Assembly (NCBI RefSeq): GCF_000687935.1
Contig: NZ_JHZZ01000001.1
Coordinates: forward strand, 3,048,001-3,112,000
Direction: 5' to 3'
Origin: Polaribacter sp. Hel_I_88
GTDB taxonomy: Bacteria; Bacteroidota; Bacteroidia; Flavobacteriales; Flavobacteriaceae
DNA length: 64,000 bases
The notes below the pieces were generated by a model that saw only the letters and a program-made list of their open reading frames with translations, was not told the origin of the DNA and ran no database searches. The translations under genes were made by a program, and so were the position numbers. The stretch's first letter is position 1; each line of letters opens with the position of its first letter. Of the stretch, positions 1-9,285 are shown piece by piece.

Positions 1-209
1 ACAGCATCAAAATTAATAGCATACCAAGCATAGCCTCCATAACCCATTTCGTAAGGTGCTTGTGCACTTATAATTAATAATTCTTCAGGCAATTCTTCAG
101 CAAAAGAAAATAAATCTTCTTTATTGCTTCCATAACCATGTAATAAAATTAATAAAGGTGGGTTTTTAGTTTCTTTCGTTGGTTTTCTGATACTATATTC
201 TAAACTCAT
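1..209 (-). CDS. Partial alpha/beta-hydrolase (phospholipase/carboxylesterase family), N-terminal part
   Basis: The first 69 codons are visible; the C-terminal part lies beyond the left edge. The ATG is at 207-209. The N-terminus has the beta-strand plus oxyanion-hole motif LILLHGYGSNKEDLF (residues about 19-33), and a downstream YGGYAWY stretch typical of small cytoplasmic carboxylesterases of the phospholipase/carboxylesterase (Abhydrolase_2) family. The catalytic Ser, Asp and His would lie outside the window and cannot be checked. There is no signal peptide. The substrate is not predictable. The 132-bp gap to the next gene holds nothing recognisable. Confidence 0.75.
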   Translation of the reverse strand, partial: MSLEYSIRKPTKETKNPPLLILLHGYGSNKEDLFSFAEELPEELLIISAQAPYEMGYGGYAWYAINFDA

Positions 210-341
210 ATTTTTTTTGTGATGTTCAATTTTGAAGTAATGATTGCATTATAAATTCAAAATAGACGTGTTATTAAATCCAACTTTTCGATAGGATTTT
301 GTATTCGTAATTTATTAAAATTGCATTTTAGGAATATTGTT

Positions 342-686
342 TTAAAACCCAATAAACCATTTTTGAAAATATTCTCCAATATAGGGTATCAATTTTTCTT
401 CCCCTTTAAAGGAACCAAATAAAGAAATTATCCAACCTATAAAAAGGAAAACTCCAACAATCCAACTAGCAGTAGCTCCTAAAGATTTATAAATTAAAAC
501 ACCATTTAAAAGTTGAACTAAATTTAAACCAATCATTTGTCGTATGTAAAAACTTGTAAAAGTGTTTTTTTCGTTTAAATTCAATGCAAAAGCAATGATG
601 ATACCAATAATCCAAAAGTGACTAATAATGGCAGGAATTTTTCCATTGCTAATGGTTTTTTCGGTATTTATGTTTATTCTATCCAT
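342..686 (-). CDS. Small integral membrane protein (DUF4870/Tic20-like)
   Basis: This is a 114-residue protein with about three hydrophobic segments (around residues 20-37, 52-68 and 74-92) and a short polar N-terminus. The pattern resembles small DUF4870 or 'import component' membrane proteins that are common in Flavobacteriaceae; that family placement is recollection, not a domain search. It follows the dihydroorotase homologue with a 1-bp gap, so the two are almost certainly co-transcribed. No catalytic motif is visible and the function is unknown. Confidence 0.7.
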   Translation of the reverse strand: MDRININTEKTISNGKIPAIISHFWIIGIIIAFALNLNEKNTFTSFYIRQMIGLNLVQLLNGVLIYKSLGATASWIVGVFLFIGWIISLFGSFKGEEKLIPYIGEYFQKWFIGF

Positions 687-687
687 T

Positions 688-1950
688 TTACTTTAAAATT
701 AATTGATTGTTTGCGAAAATTCCATAAACATTACCTTTTAATTTTTTGCTGATAAAAGGGCTGTTTTTAGACGTTGATAGAATATCGTTTTTCGTAAAAG
801 TTATTTCAGTATTTGGATTGAATAAAGTAATATCAGCAATATTTCCTTTTTTAATAGCGTGATTTTCAACTCCAAAAATTTCTCTAGGTTTAGTGGTAAT
901 ACAATTGATAAAATCATCCAATTCTAAAACTGAATTCATAGCTCCAAAAGCACTTTCTAAACCAATAACACCATCTTTAGCTTCGCTAAATTCTACTTTT
1001 TTATGTTCAATATCAATAGGATTATGATCGGAAGTAATAACATCAATCACACCAGATTTTACTGCTTTTTGCAACGCTTTTATATCGTCTTTAGTTCTTA
1101 AAGGCGGATTCGTTTTAAAATTACTATCAAAACCATGCAGTTCATTGTCGGTTAAAACCAAATGATGAGCAGCAACACTGCAAGTAACTTTCAAGCCTTT
1201 TTTCTTGGCATCTTTTATTAATTCAACCGATTTTGCTGATGAAATTGTTGGAATGTGCAATTTGCCTCCTGTATATTCTAGCAAAAATAAATCTCTTGCA
1301 ATTTGAATGTGTTCAGCCAAAGCAGGAATTCCTTTCAAGCCCAATTTAGTGCTATTAATACCTTCGTTAGCAATGCCTTCTCCAGCAATTTTGTTGTTTT
1401 TTGGGAAACTCAACACTAAACCATTAAAATTTTGAGCGTACAAAAGTGCAACTTTCATTAAGTTGTCATTCTCAATAGGTTTGTTGTAATCGCCAAAGGC
1501 GACTGCTCCAGATTGTTGCATGTCATACAATTCAGCCATGTCAACACCTTCGCTGTTTTTTGTTAAAGCAGCAATTGGGTACAATTTTACAGCAGCATTT
1601 TGAGCTTTGTTAATTAAAAACTCAACATCCGATTTCGAATCGATAACAGGATTTGTGTTTGCATTTACAGCGATAGCCGTAAAACCACTTTTTGCAGCCA
1701 CTTGCAAACCGTTTTTAATGGTTTCTCTTTCTTCAAAACCAGGCTCTCCCAAAGAAACACTGGTATCAAACCATCCACAAGAAACGTGTAAATTTTCTAC
1801 GTTTACAAGGGTGTAATTCTCTTTTTGTGCAATGGAATCTGCAATTTTTTCAATGTTTCCATCACTAATTAAAATGTCTTTTTTTTGTTGATGATAAGGA
1901 CTTGTGGCATCTATAATGGTTGCGTTTTTAAGAAGCGTACTCATACTCAT
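688..1950 (-). CDS. Dihydroorotase homologue lacking metal-binding histidines (PyrC'-like)
   Basis: This 420-residue amidohydrolase fold is closest to the multifunctional-complex type of dihydroorotase (pyrimidine synthesis, carbamoyl-aspartate to dihydroorotate). Family landmarks are the GEPGFEERETIKNG stretch (about 68-81), the TNP/PAL region, and the late SDHNPIDIE motif. The strand-1 HxH that binds zinc in active enzymes (DxHVHxREPG) reads FDTSVSLGEPG at residues 61-71, so both ligands are gone. It may be a non-catalytic partner, as PyrC' is for aspartate transcarbamoylase in pseudomonads, or have another role. The start ATG overlaps the stop of the upstream gene as ATGA, indicating translational coupling. 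Database annotation would probably say 'dihydroorotase'. Confidence 0.85.
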   Translation of the reverse strand: MSMSTLLKNATIIDATSPYHQQKKDILISDGNIEKIADSIAQKENYTLVNVENLHVSCGWFDTSVSLGEPGFEERETIKNGLQVAAKSGFTAIAVNANTNPVIDSKSDVEFLINKAQNAAVKLYPIAALTKNSEGVDMAELYDMQQSGAVAFGDYNKPIENDNLMKVALLYAQNFNGLVLSFPKNNKIAGEGIANEGINSTKLGLKGIPALAEHIQIARDLFLLEYTGGKLHIPTISSAKSVELIKDAKKKGLKVTCSVAAHHLVLTDNELHGFDSNFKTNPPLRTKDDIKALQKAVKSGVIDVITSDHNPIDIEHKKVEFSEAKDGVIGLESAFGAMNSVLELDDFINCITTKPREIFGVENHAIKKGNIADITLFNPNTEITFTKNDILSTSKNSPFISKKLKGNVYGIFANNQLILK

Positions 1951-3896
1951 GGTTTATAGAATTTTAAAATCAAAATTTCTAATAACAAAGATACAATTGC
2001 CAAGGCTAAAAACCATTTCCAAAGCCAATGAACTTCGTTTTTATTATTCAGGTTGATGAAAAAATCTTCAATTGATGAAGAAAAATTGATGTCTGAATTG
2101 ACATCTTTTACACTATTAATGTCTAAAAATTGCAACAAACTCTCTTCTTTAGGATTGTTAAAAGCGATGGTTTGTAAGGTATCTTTTTTTCTGATAATGT
2201 GATAAAAACCAGCCTCAGTTGGATTCTCTTTTGTGGTAATCGTTACTTTATTTTGATAGGTTTGTTGAGCAGGAATAAATGAAGAAGCTACATTTACAAT
2301 CGATAAAATTTCATCTTTTTCGATTTCAGTTTCAACATCAATCACATTTTCACTATCTAAATGATAAAATAATTTCGAGTGTTGAAAGCTCAATTTTCCG
2401 AAATTATAAAAAACGGGCACAATTAAAGGCGAATTTAAAAAGTTGCTATTTTCTTTAGATAGCGAACTCGAAACCCAAAAGATGTTTCCATCAGCATTAT
2501 TTATTTGACTTATAAAGTCTGTTCCGTTTTCAAAAGAGATAATTTTACTGCTATTTTTTGATAGAATAGGGTAGTGGCTTTTTACAATCGGATATTGAAA
2601 ATTGTTTACTTTTTTAGAAAAAACATTTTGAAATAAAGGGTGACTGAAATTGATATTTGTAATTTTTAAAGTGTCAGAAATCTTTGATTGTATTTTTACA
2701 TTTGAAATAGAATTCAAAAATAAATTATACGATTGTAGTTCTATTTTTGAATTTGGAATCATTACAATTGTGCCTCCTTTTTTAGAGAAATCTAGTAGGC
2801 TTTTAGATAAACTTTCTGGGATGTTTTCTAACTCATTTAGGAGAACAATTTGTTGTTTTGGAATGCTATTATAATTCACATTTTGAACGGTGGATTCTGT
2901 AAGATTAAATTCGTCTTTTGTGTAAATTTTGGATAAGAAATCAGTACTATTTCCAATGCTTAAAACGTTTATTTTTTTGGTTGAATTTAAGCTAAAATAA
3001 AACGTGTTGTCAAAAGAAAAAGTATCGCTAAAAGTAAGGGTTATTTTTCCTAAAAATTTTGGTTGATTCTGAATGGTAAATAAAATAGTTTTTGTCGAGT
3101 TTTTATCAATAGAGAAGGATTGTTTGCTAATCAGTTTTTCATCATTAAAAATAGCAATAGGAATGTTGTTTTTTGCTTCCCCTTGATTATTTACAAGAAT
3201 ATTTACAGTTAAGTTTTCGGTATTTGTGTTGTTGATAAAAACGCTGTCAATAGAAATGTTATTTTTCTTGGAAGCCTCTAGTTTTATGACCGAAAAAGCA
3301 GGTGTTACATTTGTAAACTCGTTATTGTAAGTATTCTGAAAATCAGATATTAGTATGTTTTTATATAAAGTGTTTGTTTGCTTTTTGTTGATGCTCTTTA
3401 TTTTTAGTAAAATAGTGCTTACATCTATTTTTTTAGCGGTATTTTTAATGTTTAAAAGTGCTGTTTTAAGTTCTTCAAAAGAAATGTCCGAAGAAAGATT
3501 AGTATTAGTTTGTAATGAATACATATCTTTTTCAGAAGCATTTTCGATAATTTCTTGCGCCGCTATTTTTAGTAAATTTCCTTTTTCTCCAGTTGCATTT
3601 GTGCTTAAAGAATTGTCTAAATAAATAAAAGTATGCTGTTTTGTCTCTGTAGTTTTATTGCTAAAATACGGTTGAGAAAACGCAAAAAGTATCGCTGTAA
3701 ATAATAGCATTCTAGTAGCTAAAATTAACCACTTTTTGATGCGTGAACTTTTACGAGTTTGTTGTACTAACTTCTTTAAAAAAGCAACATTGGTAAAAGG
3801 CACTTTTACAAATTTTTGCAACTGAAAAAGATGTATAATTATGGGGATAATTAACAGTGCTAAAAAGTATAAAACTTCAGGATTTTTAAATTGCAT
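1947..3896 (-). CDS. BatA-domain membrane protein with VWA-like architecture
   Basis: This 649-residue protein starts with the BatA N-terminal membrane domain (TIGR02226-type): PEVLYFLALLIIPIIIHLFQ, then a conserved cytoplasmic linker (FTNVAFLKKL) and a second transmembrane helix near residues 57-76. A large extracytoplasmic region follows, and a final helix sits near residues 627-645. It is thus anchored at both ends. A YLDNSLS segment near residue 92 lies where a von Willebrand A domain would begin, but the full DxSxS metal site is not present. It is the first gene of a three-gene operon with the dihydroorotase homologue and a small membrane protein. In Bacteroidota, BatA-type proteins belong to the aerotolerance/Bat group; the job here is unknown. 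Confidence 0.8.
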   Translation of the reverse strand: MQFKNPEVLYFLALLIIPIIIHLFQLQKFVKVPFTNVAFLKKLVQQTRKSSRIKKWLILATRMLLFTAILFAFSQPYFSNKTTETKQHTFIYLDNSLSTNATGEKGNLLKIAAQEIIENASEKDMYSLQTNTNLSSDISFEELKTALLNIKNTAKKIDVSTILLKIKSINKKQTNTLYKNILISDFQNTYNNEFTNVTPAFSVIKLEASKKNNISIDSVFINNTNTENLTVNILVNNQGEAKNNIPIAIFNDEKLISKQSFSIDKNSTKTILFTIQNQPKFLGKITLTFSDTFSFDNTFYFSLNSTKKINVLSIGNSTDFLSKIYTKDEFNLTESTVQNVNYNSIPKQQIVLLNELENIPESLSKSLLDFSKKGGTIVMIPNSKIELQSYNLFLNSISNVKIQSKISDTLKITNINFSHPLFQNVFSKKVNNFQYPIVKSHYPILSKNSSKIISFENGTDFISQINNADGNIFWVSSSLSKENSNFLNSPLIVPVFYNFGKLSFQHSKLFYHLDSENVIDVETEIEKDEILSIVNVASSFIPAQQTYQNKVTITTKENPTEAGFYHIIRKKDTLQTIAFNNPKEESLLQFLDINSVKDVNSDINFSSSIEDFFINLNNKNEVHWLWKWFLALAIVSLLLEILILKFYKP

Positions 3897-3908
3897 TTAG
3901 TGGTTGAA

Positions 3909-5393
3909 TTAGTATTTAGCAGCGCCAATATTTTCTGAACTTTTTTTGATAAAAGAACGCAAATCTTCGTTAGCTTTTTCTAAATCTTCTTTACGTAAAT
4001 ACATCATATGTCCACTTCTATATCCCTTAAAACTCATCCTATTTTTCATCTTTCCACTTGGATCAATTTTACCCATTGTGTATTTTGCAACTGAGTATGT
4101 GGTGGCTCCATCATAATAACCAGATTGCACTAAAACTTGTAAATATGGGTTTTGAGCCATTGCTTTTCGTAGACTTTCTCTAGCATCTTCGTTTTCAAAA
4201 TCCCAATTGCCAACGGGTCCAAACATATTGTATTTTACATCGGTTTTAAAGTTTAAAATGTTTTGTGTGTAATAATTTATAGCTGGCGTAAAAGAATGCA
4301 GCCAAGAAGTTAATTCTGGACTATAATCTGGACTTGTACCAATTTCTTGTCTATCAATTCCTAAATACCTGCTATCTAAACGTCCAATAGTTTGGCCTGT
4401 TTTGTCTCGTAAAAGTTCTTTCCAGAAAAAACTTGGTTTCATTTCTAAATTTTGCTGTAATAAAACTCGTTTTTTAATGCCTGTAAAACGTGCCATTTTT
4501 TCTGCAACCGAATTTCGTTCTTCATCAGTAATATTGCCACCTTTAGCAATTGCAGGTAATAATTCGTTGTAAGAAAAAAGTTCGGCTTCTGGTAAAATCT
4601 CTTCTAAATCTTTTTGTTGTAAATCTGCAGGTAACATTTTATGATACCAAGCAGTTGCTGTAAAATAAGGTAAATTCATGGCAATATCTTCAGAACCACC
4701 AGTTCTAATTACTTTATAATCTGCAGGCGAAACCATAATTACACCATTTAAATACATCCATTGTCTGCCTTGCAATTCGTTTGCCAATTGCATAACTCTT
4801 GTGCCTCCATAACTTTCACCAATAATATATTTTGGAGATAACCAACGATTATTTCTAGTCATAAACGTCGTTAACCAATCTGCTAAATATTTAGCATCAG
4901 CATTTACGCCAAAGAAATATTTTTCATCAATTTTTTCTCCTTTTTCTAAAACTGGTCTTGAATAACCAGTGTTTACTGGGTTTATAAAAACTATATCAGC
5001 AACATCTAGCACAGAATAAGGATTGTCTTGAATTCCATAAGGTTGAATTGGATTTCCTTCATCATCAATCTTTAAAATTTTTGGACCTGTATATGCAATA
5101 TGCATCCAAACAGAGGCAGAACCAGGACCACCATTAAAAGACATAATTAAAGGTCTTTTAGAATTGTCTTTTACATCAGTTCTTGAATAATAGGTATAAT
5201 TTAAAGTCGCTACAATTTTTCCATTGCTGTTCCAAACTGGTTGCATACCAGTCATGGCTTTGTATGGAACGTTTTTACCTTTAATAATTACAGAATTTGT
5301 AGTAATTACAGTGGTGTCTAAAGGGATTCTAGAATCCTGAGCAGTAATACATTGATAACTTAAAAAAACGAGAACAAAAAGAATTTTTTTCAT
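3909..5393 (-). CDS. Secreted S10 family serine carboxypeptidase-like peptidase
   Basis: The protein has 494 residues with a clear signal peptide (MKKILFVLVFLSYQCITAQ). The peptidase S10 landmarks are present: the oxyanion-type FNGGPGSASVW stretch near residue 88, the nucleophile serine in IIGESYGGTR near residue 193, an Asp in GYYDGATTY near 428 and a His in SGHMMYL near 461. It is expected to cleave C-terminal residues from peptides in the periplasm or outside the cell. It starts 12 bp upstream of nothing co-directional that is obviously related, and ends 12 bp before the BatA gene, so it could precede that operon. The gene looks intact. Confidence 0.9.
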   Translation of the reverse strand: MKKILFVLVFLSYQCITAQDSRIPLDTTVITTNSVIIKGKNVPYKAMTGMQPVWNSNGKIVATLNYTYYSRTDVKDNSKRPLIMSFNGGPGSASVWMHIAYTGPKILKIDDEGNPIQPYGIQDNPYSVLDVADIVFINPVNTGYSRPVLEKGEKIDEKYFFGVNADAKYLADWLTTFMTRNNRWLSPKYIIGESYGGTRVMQLANELQGRQWMYLNGVIMVSPADYKVIRTGGSEDIAMNLPYFTATAWYHKMLPADLQQKDLEEILPEAELFSYNELLPAIAKGGNITDEERNSVAEKMARFTGIKKRVLLQQNLEMKPSFFWKELLRDKTGQTIGRLDSRYLGIDRQEIGTSPDYSPELTSWLHSFTPAINYYTQNILNFKTDVKYNMFGPVGNWDFENEDARESLRKAMAQNPYLQVLVQSGYYDGATTYSVAKYTMGKIDPSGKMKNRMSFKGYRSGHMMYLRKEDLEKANEDLRSFIKKSSENIGAAKY

Positions 5394-5459
5394 GATGTTT
5401 GAATTAAAAGACTAAATTATCATAAAAAAAATTAATATTGATAGGTTGTTAATTTCTAT

Positions 5460-6224
5460 TTAAAACTTTTCGAAAACTCCTAAGCCAAAAAGTGCAAAAT
5501 CATATTTAACAGGATCGTCTTTATCGAGATTTCTTAAACTTTTATCTAATTCAGTTAAGGCTTTCCAGTCGTTTTGTGTTCTCTTTAAAATTTTTAATTT
5601 ACGTGCAACATTGCCAGAATGTACATCTAAAGGACAAGATAAATTTGCAGGATTATGCGTTTGCCAAATGCCAAAATCTACACCAGTATTATCATTTCTA
5701 ACCATCCAACGTAAAAACATATTAATTCGTTTGGCAGCCGAATTTTTTAAAGGATCAGAAATGTGTTTTTGTGTTCTTTGCTGATGTTCAACTTCAAAAA
5801 ATAATTTTTTAAAGTGATGAATGGCAGTTTGGTAGTTTTTTGTTTTATCAGAAATTAATAGGGCATTTTCTAATCCATTATGATTTTTATAAATATGTTG
5901 TAACGATTTTATAAATTGCTTAAAATCGACTGAATTAAAGGTTCTGTGCACAAAACTATCAAAAGAGTTTAAATCTTTTTCTTGATGATTGATGATAAAA
6001 TCGTGTGGAGAATTGTCTAATAATCCCATCATTTTGTAAGAATTTTTGATAATCATAGTTCTGTTTCCCCAAGAAATGGTGGCTGCTAAAAAAGCAGCTA
6101 TTTCTATATCTTCTTTCTTTGAAAATAAATGTGGAATTTGAATAGGATCAGATTCTATAAATTTTGGATTGTTATATAAAATAACTTTCTCGTCTAAAAA
6201 TTCTTTGAGTTCGGCTTTTTTCAT
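5460..6224 (-). CDS. TIGR02757 family protein (DUF2400)
   Basis: This 254-residue soluble protein matches the TIGR02757/DUF2400 family common in Bacteroidota. Recognisable stretches are IAAFLAATISWGNRTMI (about 42-58), KRINMFLRWMVRND (about 165-178) and the central LDVHSGNVARKL (about 199-210), which resembles helix-hairpin-helix DNA glycosylase-like folds. The biochemical role is not established. It follows the CPBP protease gene with a 1-bp gap and is probably in the same transcript. Confidence 0.85.
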   Translation of the reverse strand: MKKAELKEFLDEKVILYNNPKFIESDPIQIPHLFSKKEDIEIAAFLAATISWGNRTMIIKNSYKMMGLLDNSPHDFIINHQEKDLNSFDSFVHRTFNSVDFKQFIKSLQHIYKNHNGLENALLISDKTKNYQTAIHHFKKLFFEVEHQQRTQKHISDPLKNSAAKRINMFLRWMVRNDNTGVDFGIWQTHNPANLSCPLDVHSGNVARKLKILKRTQNDWKALTELDKSLRNLDKDDPVKYDFALFGLGVFEKF

Positions 6225-6225
6225 A

Positions 6226-6774
6226 TTAAGATTCAGGTAAAAAACTTAGTAGAATAAAAAAGCAATTATAAGAGCCATGTAATAAAATAGACCAATGCAA
6301 ACCAAAACGAACTCTAACATAGCCAAAATATCCACCAACTAATAATTGTGGTAAAACTAAAATTGGCGATAATAAAAGCACGCTTGTTGTAAAATCGAAA
6401 TTGGTAATATGTACAAAACCAAAAAGTAATGTAAGCACGTAAAAACCTATTTTAAAAGATTTTGGAGTTTTAAAAGCGGTTATTGGACCTCTAAAAATTA
6501 CTTCTTCAATGGCAGGAACAATAATAGCCCCCATAAGAATAATCAATAATTTATTCATGCCAGCAAATAGTTCTTCAACTTTGTGATTGTCCATATTTAT
6601 CCAATTCATTTCTTCGAAAAGTGCAAAAATTGGAGTGATGATAATTCCTGTTAAAATGCTGATAAAAAGAATGTAAAAAAATATCTTAAACCGATAGTTT
6701 ATATCTTGATTTGTATCTTTTTCAAGAACAGGATTTTTAAGATAATTAATAAGATTAAAAAACGTTTCTTTCAT
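6226..6774 (-). CDS. CPBP family intramembrane metalloprotease
   Basis: This is a 182-residue membrane protein with about five hydrophobic segments. It carries the CPBP (Abi/CAAX-type) motifs: EEVIFRGP (about 86-93, the EExxxR motif), FGFVHITNF (about 118-126, His ligand) and a third motif ending in LHGSYN (about 163-168). Members are glutamate-type intramembrane endopeptidases that process prenylated or small membrane peptides; the substrate here is unknown. The N-terminus begins with a soluble 27-residue stretch. It is tightly linked to the TIGR02757 gene downstream. Confidence 0.88.
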   Translation of the reverse strand: MKETFFNLINYLKNPVLEKDTNQDINYRFKIFFYILFISILTGIIITPIFALFEEMNWINMDNHKVEELFAGMNKLLIILMGAIIVPAIEEVIFRGPITAFKTPKSFKIGFYVLTLLFGFVHITNFDFTTSVLLLSPILVLPQLLVGGYFGYVRVRFGLHWSILLHGSYNCFFILLSFLPES

Positions 6775-6786
6775 GTTGATTTTTAT

Positions 6787-6834
6787 ACAAGGGGTTTAAA
6801 CCCCTTGTTCTGTGTTGTGAATAAACCCCTTGTT
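6787..6834. repeat. Extragenic palindrome AAGGGGTTTAAACCCCTT plus half-site
   Basis: A perfect palindrome (core AAGGGGTTTAAACCCCTT, extended by ACA/TGT to 22 bp at 6787-6808) is followed at 6823-6834 by a second half copy, AAACCCCTTGTT. The half copy runs into the stop codon of the LolD-like gene. The same palindrome recurs at 18028-18047 after alkB. It is a dispersed extragenic repeat; a role as a terminator or mRNA-end structure is possible, but neither side has a T-tract. Confidence 0.85.
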
Positions 6835-7492
6835 ATATAATTTTTCCATCTTTCATGGTTAATTTTCTATCTGCCATATTTGCCAGAGTCTCATTATGAG
6901 TCACCAATACAAAGGTTTGTCCAAATTCATCTCGCAGTTTAAAAAATAGTTCGTGTAAGTTTTTGGCAGATTCACTATCTAAATTTCCACTTGGTTCATC
7001 CGCTAAAATAACAGAAGGATTGTTAATTAACGATCTTGCAACTGCAACTCTTTGTTGTTCTCCTCCAGAAAGTTCGTTAGGTTTATGGTTAATTCTGTGA
7101 GATAATCCTAAAAATTCAAGTAATTCTTTTGCTCTTTTTTCAGCTTCCTTTTTAGATTTTTTTCCAATAAAAGCAGGAATACACACATTTTCTAAAGCAG
7201 AAAATTCTGGTAATAATTGATGAAATTGAAATATAAAACCAATATGATTGTTTCTAAATTCGGAAAGTTGTTTATCAGAAAGATTTTTTAAAGAAATATC
7301 GTTGATTGTCAACTCAAAATCTTCCTCTTTAATAGGCTTGTCTAAAGTTCCTAAAATTTGCAACAGAGTTGTTTTTCCTGCTCCAGAAGGACCAACTATA
7401 GCAACAATTTCACCTTTTTTTATTTCTAAATCTAATCCTTTTAAAACTTCAACATCGCCATAATATTTATGGATATTTTTTGTTACAATCAT
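6833..7492 (-). CDS. LolD-like ABC transporter ATP-binding protein
   Basis: This is a 219-residue ABC ATPase of the LolD/MacB (MJ0796) branch. It shows Walker [10 protein letters not shown] (about 34-42), the Q-loop in [13 protein letters not shown], the signature LSGGEQQR (about 141-148), Walker [16 protein letters not shown], and the H-loop VTHNE. Such ATPases pair with FtsX-type permeases for lipoprotein release or peptide export. No permease is adjacent, which is usual for flavobacterial LolD genes. The stop codon TAA is built partly from the AAACCCCTTGTT half repeat described at 6787-6834. Upstream is a 412-bp divergent intergenic region shared with sucC. Confidence 0.88.
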   Translation of the reverse strand: MIVTKNIHKYYGDVEVLKGLDLEIKKGEIVAIVGPSGAGKTTLLQILGTLDKPIKEEDFELTINDISLKNLSDKQLSEFRNNHIGFIFQFHQLLPEFSALENVCIPAFIGKKSKKEAEKRAKELLEFLGLSHRINHKPNELSGGEQQRVAVARSLINNPSVILADEPSGNLDSESAKNLHELFFKLRDEFGQTFVLVTHNETLANMADRKLTMKDGKII

Positions 7493-7904
7493 AATTTATA
7501 TATCGATGTACGAATGTATAAAAAAAGAGTTTGTCCTAAAAGTAATACTAGCTCTATTTGTTTTTTTGATTGGAGATATATGTTGAAATTAGATTATTTA
7601 AAAAATCAATAATTTTTATTTTTGTAGGCTTTAGTTTTTATTAAGTTCCTTGTATTTTATCAATTTAATATCATAACAATCATTTTTTAAAAGTGTTCTT
7701 TACGTTCATATCATTTTGTTAATCATTTCTTAAAATAAACATAAATATTAATTTTGAAGCTTTTCAGTAATCTTGAAAACCTATTAATAATACCTAATAA
7801 CTAAAGAATAGGATTACTTTACAGTGAAAATTAATTTTATTAAAAATTTTACAAATCTTCTTCTTTGAATTTGTATTTTTGCTTCCGTTAAAAATACGAT
7901 ACAG
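7493..7904. other. Divergent intergenic region between LolD-like gene and sucC
   Basis: This 412-bp very AT-rich region contains no ORF that looks coding. Two TAnnTTTG boxes on plus were seen: TATTTTTG at 7617-7624 and at 7874-7881. The second lies 24 bp before the sucC ATG and is the probable sucC promoter; the first may drive a longer leader or a small RNA, with no further support. Confidence 0.5.
7874..7881 (+). promoter_or_regulatory. sucC -7 box (TAnnTTTG)
   Basis: TATTTTTG matches the Bacteroidota primary sigma factor -7 consensus TAnnTTTG exactly. The sucC ATG begins at 7905, giving a leader of roughly 20 nt. No convincing TTTG -33 element is present at the right spacing. Confidence 0.55.
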
Positions 7905-9104
7905 ATGAACTTACACGAATATCAAGGTAAAGAAATACTAAATAGTTTTGGCGTTAGAATTCAAAGAGGAATTGTAGCAAGTACTCCAATAGAAGCAGTT
8001 GCAGCAGCAAAAAAATTGACGGAAGAAACTGGTACAGGTTGGCACGTTATAAAAGCACAAGTTCACGCAGGTGGTCGTGGAAAAGGTGGTGGAGTAAAGT
8101 TAGCTAAAAATTTAGAGCAAGTAGAAAGTATTGCTGATGATATTTTAGGAATGATGTTGATTACACCACAAACTTCTGCTGAAGGAAAGTTGGTTAATCA
8201 AGTTTTAATTTGTGAAGACGTTTATTATCCTGGAGATTCTGAACCAGATGAATATTATATGTCAGTTTTATTAAATAGAGCAACTGGTAAAAATATGATT
8301 ATGTATTCTACAGAAGGTGGAATGGATATTGAAACTGTTGCAGAAGAAACTCCACATTTAATTTTTACGGAAGAAATTGATCCTTTATTAGGAATCATGC
8401 CTTTTCAAGCACGTAAAGTTGCTTTTAATTTAGGGTTGTCAGGAACTGCTTTTAAAGAAATGACAAAATTTGTGACTGCTTTATATACAGCATACATCAA
8501 ATCTGATTCTTCTATGTTTGAGATTAATCCTGTGTTAAAAACTTCAGATGATAAAATAATGGCTGTTGATGCTAAAGTTTCTTTAGATGAAAACGCTTTA
8601 TTTAGACATAAAGATTATGCAGCAATGCGTGATTTACGTGAAGAAAACCCAATTGAAGTTGAAGCAAAAGCTGCTGGTTTAAACTATGTAGATTTAGATG
8701 GAAACGTAGGTTGTATGGTTAACGGAGCTGGTTTGGCAATGGGAACTATGGATTTAATTAAAGAATCTGGAGGAGAACCTGCTAACTTTTTAGATGTTGG
8801 TGGAACTGCTGATGCTCAAAGAGTTGAAACTGCTTTTGGAATTATTTTAAAAGATCCAGCTGTAAAAGCAATTTTAGTAAATATTTTTGGAGGAATTGTT
8901 CGTTGTGACAGAGTTGCACAAGGTGTTGTTGATGCTTACAAAAGTATGGGAGACAAAATTAATGTGCCAATTATTTGTAGATTACAAGGTACAAATGCTA
9001 AAGAAGCAAAAGAATTAATTGATAATTCTGGAATGGAAATTATTTCGGCTACAGAATTTCAAGAAGCTGCAGATAAAGTAAAAGAAGTTTTAGAAGCTTC
9101 ATAG
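7905..9104 (+). CDS. sucC: Succinyl-CoA ligase (ADP-forming) beta subunit
   Basis: The protein has 399 residues, the normal length for SucC. It begins MNLHEYQGKEIL, which is diagnostic, followed by the ATP-grasp domain (AQVHAGGRGKGGGVKL about 52-67; FEINPVL and DAKVSLDENA in the metal/nucleotide site) and the C-terminal CoA-ligase domain with NGAGLAMGTMDLI, FLDVGGTAD and NIFGGIVRCD. It forms the TCA-cycle enzyme that couples succinyl-CoA cleavage to ATP formation with SucD. sucD is not adjacent, and a strong hairpin terminator follows directly, so the gene is monocistronic here. Confidence 0.97.
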   Translation: MNLHEYQGKEILNSFGVRIQRGIVASTPIEAVAAAKKLTEETGTGWHVIKAQVHAGGRGKGGGVKLAKNLEQVESIADDILGMMLITPQTSAEGKLVNQVLICEDVYYPGDSEPDEYYMSVLLNRATGKNMIMYSTEGGMDIETVAEETPHLIFTEEIDPLLGIMPFQARKVAFNLGLSGTAFKEMTKFVTALYTAYIKSDSSMFEINPVLKTSDDKIMAVDAKVSLDENALFRHKDYAAMRDLREENPIEVEAKAAGLNYVDLDGNVGCMVNGAGLAMGTMDLIKESGGEPANFLDVGGTADAQRVETAFGIILKDPAVKAILVNIFGGIVRCDRVAQGVVDAYKSMGDKINVPIICRLQGTNAKEAKELIDNSGMEIISATEFQEAADKVKEVLEAS

Positions 9105-9127
9105 ATTTTACAGCTTACATATATTTT

Positions 9128-9157
9128 AAAAAACCTCGCTTTTGCGAGGTTTTTTTA
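9128..9157 (+). terminator. Rho-independent terminator after sucC
   Basis: The hairpin has a stem AAAACCTCGC / GCGAGGTTTT with a TTTT loop (9130-9139 and 9144-9153), followed by a T-run. It lies 26 bp after the sucC stop. A nearly identical hairpin (loop AAAT) is used at 9911-9942. Confidence 0.9.
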
Positions 9158-9285
9158 TTTTCAGAAGTTTTTAACCTTCAATTTTAGGCTATCGCTCGTT
9201 TTTAACGAGTGAACATAAGTAATATTTTAGTTAAGCTGATAAATTTGATTTATATTTCCAACTCAATTGATATACTTATTAAAAA

